Shown here: one piece after another, positions 52,056-61,515 of the stretch
How positions within the stretch are numbered: the stretch's first letter is position 1
Layout of the letters: the number at the start of each line of letters is the position of its first letter
NCBI GenBank assembly: GCA_021832305.1
Contig: JAKBLB010000003.1
Span: forward strand, 59,756 to 123,755
Length of the DNA stretch: 64,000 bases
Origin: Pseudomonadota bacterium
GTDB taxonomy: Bacteria; Pseudomonadota; Gammaproteobacteria; Burkholderiales; Ferrovaceae
Direction: 5' to 3'
The notes under the pieces: generated by a model
The model's input: only the letters and a program-made list of their open reading frames with translations
Database searches by the model: none
What the model was told of the DNA's origin: nothing
Made by a program: the position numbers and the translations under genes

Positions 52056-52086
52056 TTGACCTTGGAGTGACTACAGGGTGTGTAAT
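52056..52086 (+). promoter_or_regulatory. MerR-type promoter/operator for the CDF transporter
   Basis: TTGACC - 19 nt - TGTAAT; imperfect dyad ACCTTGGAGT-g-ACTACAGGGT (52059-52079) inside the long spacer. Confidence 0.8.
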
Positions 52087-52116
52087 GCTTGAAAAGCCAT
52101 TCAAAGGGAGAAGAAC

Positions 52117-52740
52117 ATGTCGACGAATTGCTGCAACTCTGCCTGTGCACCGCAAACCACGCTTAGTCCGCGCTACCGCAAGGCACTGTGGATTGCGTTG
52201 ATCATCAATGTCACGATGTTCGCCGTCGAAATTGGCGGTGGTCTGAAATCAGGCTCGGTCTCACTCTTCGCTGATGCAGTGGACTTCGCTGGCGATGCCG
52301 CAAATTACGGAATTTCGCTGGCGGTTTTATCCATGGGACTGGCATGGAAATCACGCGCTGCTTTGGTGAAAGGCGCATCGATGGGGGCATTCGGACTTTT
52401 CATCCTCGGCAAAACGGGCTGGGCTGCCATCGGTGGCCTGCCCCCGGAGCCCTCCGTCATGGGGGCAATCGCAGTGTTGGCGCTCTTCGCCAATGGAGGG
52501 GTGGCACTGATGCTTTATGCCTTCCGGAATGGCGATGCCAATATGCGCTCGGTGTGGCTATGCAGCCGCAACGATGCCATCGGTAATATCGCCGTGATGG
52601 TGGCGGCAGCCGGTGTGTTTGGCACTGGGACCGGCTGGCCAGATCTCGCCGTCGCCCTGCTCATGGGCGGATTGGCATTGTCTTCCGGAATTTCCGTAAT
52701 AGGCCATGCCCGTCAGGAACTTGTGGGTGAAGTCGCATAA
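52117..52740 (+). CDS. Cation diffusion facilitator-like transporter (short, ~207 aa)
   Basis: LWIALIINVTMFAVEIGGGLKSGSVSLFADAVDFAGDAANYGISL; RNDAIGNIAVMVAAAGVF. Confidence 0.9.
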   Translation: MSTNCCNSACAPQTTLSPRYRKALWIALIINVTMFAVEIGGGLKSGSVSLFADAVDFAGDAANYGISLAVLSMGLAWKSRAALVKGASMGAFGLFILGKTGWAAIGGLPPEPSVMGAIAVLALFANGGVALMLYAFRNGDANMRSVWLCSRNDAIGNIAVMVAAAGVFGTGTGWPDLAVALLMGGLALSSGISVIGHARQELVGEVA

Positions 52741-52749
52741 CCCTATGGA

Positions 52750-53040
52750 TTGGTCAAGTTTCAATTGCTATTGGAAATAGGCTCAGCATTGCAATTTGAA
52801 CGATTCAAGGCCATTATGATGATGGAGGGGTTCGCGAATCCTTTCTGTCGGGGGGTAAATATAGTTGGGACAGGGATTGTTCTGGCCGTTTCCGGCTTGT
52901 TTGCTGTTACCGCTGCTCTCAACTTGGTTTATTTCGTGCTATCCAATTGTCTGGTATCGGTGTTCTTCATCTGGGCAGTAAAAATCCCGGGGGTCGATTC
53001 TGCTTTAGATGGAGATGCCTTACGGCCACCCAATTCCTAA
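52750..53040 (+). CDS. Hypothetical small membrane protein
   Basis: ORF with hydrophobic segment NIVGTGIVLAVSGLFAVTAALNLVYFVLSNCLVSVFFIWAV; no family recognised. Confidence 0.35.
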   Translation: MVKFQLLLEIGSALQFERFKAIMMMEGFANPFCRGVNIVGTGIVLAVSGLFAVTAALNLVYFVLSNCLVSVFFIWAVKIPGVDSALDGDALRPPNS

Positions 53041-53049
53041 CTATCTCGC

Positions 53050-54699
53050 ATGTTCAAATTTTTCATTAACGAGGTCAGCATAGTCAGGTGGCTGTCTGCG
53101 CTGCTACTCCTGCTGCCATTCATCTGGCTGCCCTGCAAGGCTCAGCCATTGAAGTTGGACGGGCAATGGCATGAAGTGCCACCATACTCGCATTGTGCCG
53201 AATCGGCAACGCCGCAATGCGCCGGAGTGGTGCCCGTCGACAAACTTGACAGAACTGGCGGGCACTTTTTCTGGCAAGGAACTTTCGCGATCGGACAGAC
53301 CACGCAATTGGTGGTGGATTTCAAGAATTCCAGCGTGATAGGCCGGTTCCATCACAGGATTTTCGACGACCATGGCCGGCTGGTTGCGGAAACTGAAGGG
53401 GGCATTCAAAGCCGGGAACCCAGTCCGTTTTTCCTGCGGCATGGCCGCGAGTTCACGCTGCAACCCGGGCATTACCAGTTGGTAACGGAGATTTCTTCCC
53501 CGTTCTTTCTGGCGCAACCCACGCCTTACCTGGATACGCTGGCGCATTATCAACTGGCGATCCAGACGGGCGACGCCCTGACGCTGCTATGCATGGGCGT
53601 TTTGCTCGGCCTAATGTTCTATTATGCCGTGCTGGCGGGCATCCGGCGCAACGCAACGGATGGATTCTACGCTCTGTTCATCCTCGGTAATCTGCTCTAC
53701 AACGGCACGGCACTGCTACTCTTCCCGAATTTGTTCGGATTGCACTGGTTCTACCTGATCAGTTTCCCCATCCTGCTCTCCAATGGCAGTTATGTGCTGT
53801 TTGTATTGCGGTTGCTGGACATCGCAAGCGAATCCAATCCCCGGCTGTACCGGTTGGGTATGGCGCTGCTCGGCCTGTTTGCGGTCTTCGTTCTGCTGGC
53901 GCTGTTCAAACCGAACTGGTCGCTGGAACTCGACCGCGCCGGGGTGGGGCTGTTTCTGGGTTATGGCTTGCTGTCAGGCATCGTGCGCAATCGTCAGGGG
54001 CATTTCTCCGCGCCGATGTACCTGGCTGCCGTGCTGGTGTTCTTCGTGTTGGGCGCATTGTCCATTTCCCTCGGTAGGCTGGGGGGGGTGTATACGATTT
54101 ATATCGAGCATCTCGGCCTGTTGGCAGTGACGGTGGAAGTCTTGCTGCTGGCGCTGGTTCTGGCGAGGCAGTTTTCACAACTGCGCATGCAGTACGAGCG
54201 GGCGCATTTGAACGCCACGCACGATGCTCTGACCGATCTGCAAAATCGGCGCGGCTTCATCGAAGCAGGCATTTCCGAAGTCGAGCGCTCGAAGCGTTAC
54301 GACCATCCCTTGTCATTGATCTATCTGGATCTGGACAATTTCAAGCAACTGAACGACATGTGGGGCCATAGCATTGGCGACGCGGCCCTGAGTGTGATTG
54401 CCAACGCTCTGCGCTCCACCCTGCGCTCAAATGATCTGATTGCCAGGATGGGCGGCGATGAATTCGCCATGTTGTTACCGGAAATCAGCCAGGAGGCCGC
54501 CACAGAAGTCGGGAACAAGATCTTCGCCGCAGTAAACAACGCACTGCGAGATTTCCCGCCCGTGACCGCAAGTATCGGCGCCATACATTTTACCAAGGTT
54601 ACCTGGACGTTCTCCGACATCATGGAAGTGGCTGACGAACTGATGTATGAAGTCAAAAAAAACGGCAAGAATAACGTGAACTTCAGACATTATGATTGA
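53050..54699 (+). CDS. 7TMR-DISM diguanylate cyclase
   Basis: Extracellular DISMED2-like domain, 7 TM, GGDEF domain HDALTDLQNRRGF ... ARMGGDEFAMLLPE. Confidence 0.93.
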   Translation: MFKFFINEVSIVRWLSALLLLLPFIWLPCKAQPLKLDGQWHEVPPYSHCAESATPQCAGVVPVDKLDRTGGHFFWQGTFAIGQTTQLVVDFKNSSVIGRFHHRIFDDHGRLVAETEGGIQSREPSPFFLRHGREFTLQPGHYQLVTEISSPFFLAQPTPYLDTLAHYQLAIQTGDALTLLCMGVLLGLMFYYAVLAGIRRNATDGFYALFILGNLLYNGTALLLFPNLFGLHWFYLISFPILLSNGSYVLFVLRLLDIASESNPRLYRLGMALLGLFAVFVLLALFKPNWSLELDRAGVGLFLGYGLLSGIVRNRQGHFSAPMYLAAVLVFFVLGALSISLGRLGGVYTIYIEHLGLLAVTVEVLLLALVLARQFSQLRMQYERAHLNATHDALTDLQNRRGFIEAGISEVERSKRYDHPLSLIYLDLDNFKQLNDMWGHSIGDAALSVIANALRSTLRSNDLIARMGGDEFAMLLPEISQEAATEVGNKIFAAVNNALRDFPPVTASIGAIHFTKVTWTFSDIMEVADELMYEVKKNGKNNVNFRHYD

Positions 54700-54810
54700 C
54701 CCAAGCGCCATTTCGAGACAAGTGGAATGGGCCACGGTGGCGTACCCTCCCCCTCATCACGGTGAGAATGGCGGCACCCGAAAAAGGAGGAGCCGCCGCG
54801 ATTGGGGCGG

Positions 54811-55158
54811 TTATTTCACTGCCGTAATGACATAAGCACCCCGTTGCCGAACAAAGTCAAAATGAATGGATTGTCCTGATTTTAAGGAACCTAGCCACGC
54901 AGGATTCTTGACCGAAAAATCCATGGTCATGGCAGACCATCCCAAACTTGGGATCGGTTCGTGGGATATGGTCATGGTGCCTTTGGCGCGATCTATCTGG
55001 CGAATCACGCCTTTCACCCTCTTGGCCGCTTCCATCGGCTGTTCAGAACCGGATCTCATGTCCCCCGACATGTCCATGTTCATGTCCTCTGCCCATAGGG
55101 AAGTGGGGGTTTGCAGGGTCATGAACCCCAGAAATAAAATCAATGAACAGTGTTTCAT
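54811..55158 (-). CDS. cusF: CusF-like periplasmic copper-binding protein
   Basis: Signal peptide; VKGVIRQIDRAKGTMTISHEPIPSLGWSAMTMDFSVKNP. Confidence 0.9.
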   Translation of the reverse strand: MKHCSLILFLGFMTLQTPTSLWAEDMNMDMSGDMRSGSEQPMEAAKRVKGVIRQIDRAKGTMTISHEPIPSLGWSAMTMDFSVKNPAWLGSLKSGQSIHFDFVRQRGAYVITAVK

Positions 55159-56726
55159 GAGTTTTCTCCTTTAAAAGTCAATTGTTGCCACCAGTAATAC
55201 AAGGTTGGAATCACCAAAAGGGACAGTAGAGGTGCCGTCGTCATGCCACCCACCAGGGAAAATGGCAAACAGAGAATAACCAGGACCACCTTGGGCCAGC
55301 ATCCAAATATCTGATAGAGCAACAGGGCGATCAATCCCAATGTCAGGGGTAAAATCAAAGCCAGACGCTGTTTGGCATGTTGAAGATTCTCGTATTGTCC
55401 AACCCATTTGATGGCATAACCCGGTGGCATGTGCAGGGATTGAACCATGAGTTGATTGGCCTCCCGGACAAAACGACTCATGTCATTGCCCTTCAGCGTG
55501 ATATAGACATAACCCGCCAGACGCGCGTTCTCGCTTCTGATTTCGGCAGGACCATCCATCAGTTTCAAGCGCGCCAGCATACGCAGGGGAACCTGCTGAC
55601 CCTGGGGCAGGGTTATCCGGCTATCCGACAACGCCTCCAGAGAGTGTCGCAGGTCCCGAGGATAACGCAAGTTGATGGGAAATCGTTCCCGTCCCGAAAT
55701 GACCGTATCCACGTCTGCCCCTCCCACGGCACCCTGAACAAAATCCGTAAGATCGGCGACGGTCACGCCATAACGTGCCGCCTGCTGACGATTTACCTGA
55801 ATATCCAGATAATGTCCTCCTGCGACTCGCTCGGCAAAGACGCTCCGCACTCCCTTGACAGACTTCAACAAAACTTCAAGGCGTTCCGTCAAATCGGCAA
55901 TTCCCCTGGAATCCGGCCCTGTAACCCGAATTCCCAAGGGGGTACGAATCCCGGTAGAGACCATATCGATCCGGGTTCGTGTGGGATAACCCCAGGCATT
56001 GCTCAAGCCGGGCAATTTCACTTCGCGATCCAGTTTGGCGATCAAATCTTCCACATGCTCTCCGGCGGGCCATTCGCTCTGCGGTTTGAGGGTAATGGTG
56101 GTTTCAAACATGGACAAGGGAGCCGGATCCGTGGCGGTATCTGCGCGCCCCGCCTTGCCAAAAACCTGGTCAACTTCCGGAAGCCTGCGGATGAGTCGGT
56201 CGGTCACTTGAAGCAGGTTGACGGCTTCATCCACCGATAGCCCTGGAAGAGTCGTCGGCATATAGAGCAAATCACCCTCATACAATGGGGGCATGAATTC
56301 ACTGCCCATCCTGGAGAGGGGAAACGCGATGGAAAGAAGAAGCAATATCGCGATGGATGAGGTCAGCAGAGGTCTGTCCAGCGCTGCTCCCAACATGGGT
56401 CGATAACAGGCCTGCAGGCCCCGGTTCAAGGGATTCCTGTTTTCTTCGAAAATACGCCCCCGAATGAAATACCCCATGAGAATGGGCAACAGGGTAATTC
56501 CCAACAATGCCGAGGCCGCCATGGCGTAGGTTTTGGTGTAGGCCAGGGGAGCAAACAGTTTGCCTTCCTGACCGGTCAACGCAAAAACGGGCAAAAAAGA
56601 TACCGTGATCACCATCAGGGAAAAGAATAGCGCCGGACCCACCTCCTGCGCGCTCTGCCGCGCGACTTGCCAATAGTTCCCTCCCCAGTCGGGACGCTCC
56701 AGATGTTTATGCATATTCTCGATCAT
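55155..56726 (-). pseudogene. cusA: CusA-type heavy-metal RND pump remnant (N-terminal half absent; internal C-terminal deletion)
   Basis: Begins MIENMHKHLERPDW (mid-protein in CusA); RIDMVSTGIRTPLGIRVTGPD, SLHMPPGYAIKWVGQYENLQHAKQRL; ends LPFSLVGG|MTTAPLLSLLVIP. Confidence 0.8.
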
Positions 56727-56863
56727 ACGGTCAATCTGCCAAAACCCTCAAAAATCGCGTTGTAGTGACAATTTTGAACATATGCATCGTTTAAATACAA
56801 TCAGTTACGCAAAAAAGTGTCGAACTCAGGGGCGCCAATTCATCTCTTTGAAATGAGGGGCAA

Positions 56864-58099
56864 ATGTCAACATTCGACATTAATCTGCATGAAACCATCT
56901 ATTCTTTGTCCAATGCACTGGATTTAGTCGGCATCACCCATATCCGGCATGGCAAACGTGTTGCATTCATCGCCACCGAGTGCGGCAAATATCTCAACTG
57001 GTCCGGGCAATGCAAGGATGATCTGTTCGAGGCCGCCATATTGCATGATATCGGGGTGGCGAAGACGGTCATTCACGCCCGGCTTGCCTAATTCGAATGG
57101 GAAGAGGAAGGCGAACACTGCAGGGTCGGTGCCGCTCTGTTGCAGTCCAGTCCCTTGCTCGAGAAACTGGCCCCGATGGTGCTCCATCATCATACCCATT
57201 GGTCCGAACTGAAGGACATGGCCTTGCCGATGGAAATCAAGTTGATCGCCAACTGCATTTATCTGGCGGATCGAGTCGATATGTTGTCCCTCTCCTCCCG
57301 GATCGACAACTCCAATCTTTTGCTTTTCAAGGACGAAATCAGGGAGAAAATTCTGGAGAAACGGGGCGACTTTTTTTGCGATGAATTGGTTGAGGCCTTC
57401 ATGTCCGTCTCCAGGCCCGAAGCATTCTGGTTTTCTCTGGAGAACGAACATGTGGATGGATATTCGGATACCTGGTTATCCGAAACACCCGTTCAGAAAA
57501 TTGATTTTCAGGATCTTCGCAGCATCATGCTGATCTTTTCCTGTGTCGTCGATGCCAAGAGCCCTTTCACAAAATCGCATTCTGATGGCGTAGCCAGGTT
57601 GGCAAGATTTATCGGAAGTTTGTGGAATCTGCCGCAAGAGCGCTGCGAAATGCTTGAATTGGCCGGATTGCTGCATGACATTGGTAAACTGAGGATGCCG
57701 GATGCGTTATTGGAAAAACCGGGCAAACTAACCCTGGAAGAGAAAGCGCAAATCAAAAGACATAGTTTTGACACCTATAACATCCTTAAAAATATCAAAG
57801 GGATGGAAAAAATCAGCGAATGGGCCGCGCAACACCATGAACGCATGGATGGATCGGGTTATCCCCATCATCTGGACCGGGACAGCATTTCCCTGGAGGC
57901 GCGCATCGTGGCTGTTTCCGACGTATTCCAGGCACTGGCGCAGAAGCGACCTTATCGTGACCCCCTCAGCCCGGACGAGATCATGAAAATATTGAAGGAG
58001 CAGGTCGAGGATGGGAAATTGGATCGGGATGTGGTGCACTGTGTCGATCTCCAGTTGCATGCATGCTGGAAGATAGCCATTTCAGCACAGCAGGCCTGA
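56864..58099 (+). pseudogene. HD-GYP-type phosphohydrolase gene interrupted by an in-frame TAA at 57089-57091
   Basis: 56864..57091 and 57140..58099 are the same frame; HD-GYP motifs LAGLLHDIGKLRMPDALLEKPGKLT, AQHHERMDGSGYPHHL, VSDVFQALAQKRPYRDPL. Confidence 0.85.
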
Positions 58100-58123
58100 G
58101 TCGGATACGAAGATCTGCAAAGA

Positions 58124-59011
58124 TTACCAAAACTTTTTCTGAAGGGCCTCATCGAAAGCCGGCTTTTCCTGTTCAATATCGATACCCGTCTTCAGAAATG
58201 CTTTAACCCGCTTGCGAGACAGCGCAACCGCTTTTTCGGAGATATCGCACCCCACGAAATGAGATCCCTGTCTCAAGGCGGCGATGGCGGCGCTCCCCGA
58301 CCCGACAAATGGGTCGCACACCACAAAATTCGCATCGCTTTTTGCCTTACTCGAGGCGATCATGGCTTCAAAAAGTTCAACCGGCTTTTGCGTTGGATAG
58401 GCCGCCCGGTGAAGTCTTTTGATTTTCCAGATATCGGGAATATCCCGCCGGGTGACCGGGCGCTTCCCCTTGGAGGCAAACAGGATGAACTCGGTTTGTC
58501 TGCGGAAATAATGCCCCATGCCGATGTTCACTTTATCCCAGGTGATGATATTCTTGACATTGAAGAAATCCCTGACCATAGCCCCGAGGGACAACATCGA
58601 AAACGAATCGAACATCAGAAACAGATGCCGGTCGTTTTTCAGCACCCGCTTGCACTCGGATAAAAACCGACCATAATTTTCCGAGGTGTCATGAAACTCT
58701 TCAAACCACCTGCTTTCCTCTTTTTCCTGATAGTTGCCGACAATCCGCCCCTTTCCCAACAATAAATGCTGATTCATCCCGCTGTAAGCCGGGTCGGTCA
58801 TGATCAAGTCAACGCTTTCCGCAGGCAACGTTCTCAAAAACATCAAAACATCCTGCTGTGTGATGGTGGCTTTCGGTATCGTCCTGACCTCGAGCGCTGG
58901 GTCTTGGAGTTTTTCGCCCATGGGGCTCTGACTTTCCTGATGGGGCACCGATTTGAAAGGGAGGCCGTGGTCCAATATGCCATCCAGAACTTTCAGTGAA
59001 TCCAAACTCAT
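58124..59011 (-). CDS. DNA methyltransferase (N4-C/N6-A class)
   Basis: VDLIMTDPAYSGMN catalytic motif IV; CDPFVGSGSAAIAALRQGSHFVGCDISEKAVALSRKRV motif I. Confidence 0.9.
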   Translation of the reverse strand: MSLDSLKVLDGILDHGLPFKSVPHQESQSPMGEKLQDPALEVRTIPKATITQQDVLMFLRTLPAESVDLIMTDPAYSGMNQHLLLGKGRIVGNYQEKEESRWFEEFHDTSENYGRFLSECKRVLKNDRHLFLMFDSFSMLSLGAMVRDFFNVKNIITWDKVNIGMGHYFRRQTEFILFASKGKRPVTRRDIPDIWKIKRLHRAAYPTQKPVELFEAMIASSKAKSDANFVVCDPFVGSGSAAIAALRQGSHFVGCDISEKAVALSRKRVKAFLKTGIDIEQEKPAFDEALQKKFW

Positions 59012-59051
59012 GTCATTGCTCCCACCTTCCTGGTTTTACAATTTTCAAAGC

Positions 59052-61067
59052 CTACTGTCGCACTACATGCATGAATGACGACAGATCACCCTTGCTCCGT
59101 GCGGGACGAAACATCCAGGAGGTCGGGGCTTTCCAGGTTGCTGCCCAGCCGGCAATTTTATCGACGGGCATGGGATGCGCGATGGCATACCCCTGTGCTC
59201 CTTCGCACCCCAGATCCAGCAACCGCTCCCCATGATCCAGTGTTTCCACCCCTTCCGCAATGACCTTCATTTGAAAAGCTTCGGCCAGACCCAGCACGCC
59301 CACCAGAATCGCCAGATCTTCCGGATTCTCCAACATGCCGCGTACGAAACTCTGATCGATTTTCAGGGTATGTACCGGCAAGCGTTTGAGATAGGCAAGC
59401 GAAGAATATCCAGTCCCAAAGTCATCGATCGAAAATTGAACCCCCAGGCTTATGCAGTCGTGGATGACCTTGGACACCAGAGAAATATCCTCCAGCGCGC
59501 TGGTTTCCAGAACTTCCAGTTCCAGGTATCGAGCCACATCCCTTTGACGATGCACCAAGGTATCTCGCAAATGTTGGGGAAACCCCGGAGACTGAAGTTG
59601 TTGACCACAGACGTTCACACTGACGACAAGAGGCAACCCCTGGGTCATCCAGACCTCGATTTGGTTCAGCGCCGTATCCATGACCCAGTTTCCCAGGGCT
59701 AGGGCCAGGGGGTGATTCTCGACTACTGGCAGAAACTGGGCTGGCAGCAATAGTCCCTTGTGCGGATGCTGCCAGCGAATCAACGCTTCCACCCCAAGAA
59801 TGGCCCCTGTCCTGAGATTGACCTTGGGTTGGTAATAAAGGACAAACTCCCGGCGTTCCAGACCTTGCCGAATATGTTCCAGATTTTCAAGATGATCTCG
59901 AACCTCATGATCGTGGGCCATGTCAAAGACATGATAACAATTCTTGCCCGCCTGTTTGGCCTGATACAAGGCCTGATCGGCCTGGCGAAACAATTGATCC
60001 GGGGTAATCTGTTCACTTTGGGGATAGAAAGTCACTCCCAGGCTGGCAGACAGATTCAGGGTACGCCCCTCATTCAGAGGAATGCTCTCCTCTGCTGCCG
60101 TCAAAAAACTCGCCAACCACGGAATACAGGCATCGAAGTCGGGAATATCACGGATCACCACGATGAAGTCATCGCCACCCAAACGCGACACGATATCCCG
60201 TTCTCTCACGATGCGCCGGATTCTTTCCGCCATGATGATCAGGACGCGGTCACCCACTTCGTGACCGTAGGTATCGTTGATGACTTTAAACCCATCCAGG
60301 TCTAGATGGATGATGGCCAGGATGTTCCGAGAGCGATCAAAAAGATCCATGATCTCCTGGACTTTTTCGGTCAACAGCGCGCGATTTGGCAACCCGGTCA
60401 GGGCATCAAAACGCGCCAGATGTTGCATGCGCCGCCTCTGCTTCCGATAAGCTTCTTCCATTTTTTGATGTTCATCCAGTTTTCGCATCAGATGCAGGGT
60501 ATTGGAGGAAAGTACGGAGTACAGCGACATGATGATATTAATCAGGGTTCGTGTCACGCCGTTCATCTGCTGATGGGCCTGGGCTTTGGCCTCCTCCAAA
60601 GTCAACCCCTCCTGCATGGCCAGGACGGTGTAGGCCATGAAACGGTCTTTTTCGAGTATGTGAGAGGCCAGCCAACGGGTCAGAAATTCCAGGACATCGT
60701 GGGTCACCTGATCGGATGATGTATTCTTCCGTGCTTCCTTGAGTCCAGTCAGAGTCTGTATGAAATGTTCATGGACCGCCAAATGCTCCGCCATCGACCG
60801 GTCTTCAGAAAAAGCTTTCGCCCAGATCGCTTCCTCGCTTTTAAAGTGATAGATCGTATAATCGGTCAGCGCATCAAACACTTCCGCCAGTGAAAGCGTT
60901 TCCGATCGAAAGGCCACATGACTGGCCAACTTGTTGAGCAGAGAGACCAAAACACGGTGTTGGTCATCGATCTGTGTCAGACCGGTCTTGAAATTGTCGT
61001 TCCACGGAAAGATGTCGATCGAATTCTTGAACGGCTTGGAAGATTGGCTGGCAGGTTCCATCAACAT
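59052..61067 (-). CDS. Bacteriohemerythrin-GGDEF-EAL protein
   Basis: Hemerythrin WNDNFKTGLTQIDDQHRVLVSLLNKL..HFKSEEAIW..HLAVHEHFI; GGDDF motif RLGGDDFIVVI; EAL GVEALIRWQHPHKGLLLPAQFLPVVE and FGTGYSSLAYLKRLPVHTLKIDQSFV. Confidence 0.94.
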   Translation of the reverse strand: MLMEPASQSSKPFKNSIDIFPWNDNFKTGLTQIDDQHRVLVSLLNKLASHVAFRSETLSLAEVFDALTDYTIYHFKSEEAIWAKAFSEDRSMAEHLAVHEHFIQTLTGLKEARKNTSSDQVTHDVLEFLTRWLASHILEKDRFMAYTVLAMQEGLTLEEAKAQAHQQMNGVTRTLINIIMSLYSVLSSNTLHLMRKLDEHQKMEEAYRKQRRRMQHLARFDALTGLPNRALLTEKVQEIMDLFDRSRNILAIIHLDLDGFKVINDTYGHEVGDRVLIIMAERIRRIVRERDIVSRLGGDDFIVVIRDIPDFDACIPWLASFLTAAEESIPLNEGRTLNLSASLGVTFYPQSEQITPDQLFRQADQALYQAKQAGKNCYHVFDMAHDHEVRDHLENLEHIRQGLERREFVLYYQPKVNLRTGAILGVEALIRWQHPHKGLLLPAQFLPVVENHPLALALGNWVMDTALNQIEVWMTQGLPLVVSVNVCGQQLQSPGFPQHLRDTLVHRQRDVARYLELEVLETSALEDISLVSKVIHDCISLGVQFSIDDFGTGYSSLAYLKRLPVHTLKIDQSFVRGMLENPEDLAILVGVLGLAEAFQMKVIAEGVETLDHGERLLDLGCEGAQGYAIAHPMPVDKIAGWAATWKAPTSWMFRPARSKGDLSSFMHVVRQ

Positions 61068-61420
61068 TCGTGTGAGTCTCCTTCCTCTGCAAAACCGGTC
61101 AGAGGCAAACCGCCCGAACCTCAGGGATCCCAGCAGAGAGCATCGACGGGTCTGATCGTAACCCCCCTTCAGGAGCGTCCATCTGGCTTACGCACTTCGT
61201 GCTCTGACCAGCGCAACGGAGAGTAGTTCCAGGAATCATGTAACAAGCATAAAAATCACAGGATTGAACCCTGATCCAGCCAGAATTTCGTGGAGGGTAT
61301 CTGATTGTGGTAATGTGGTTCAAGCGTTGATCCTCCCTACCCTATGTATCTTCATGCAGTTACATTCGATCGATCCGATCCCGGTCAAGATGCATGCATG
61401 ATATCCAATGGAGGTCCATC

Positions 61421-61480
61421 ATGGTCAACACCAAACTTTTCAGGAACGGCAACTCGCAGGTTAAAGAAGATGAGGTTTAA
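61421..61480 (+). pseudogene. VapB/VagC-type (AbrB-fold) antitoxin 5' remnant
   Basis: MVNTKLFRNGNSQ then VKEDEV*; the first 13 residues match the start typical of VapB-like antitoxins. Confidence 0.4.
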
Positions 61481-61515
61481 TGATCGATGAACTGACCATC
61501 TGGGTCTTTCGGTAA

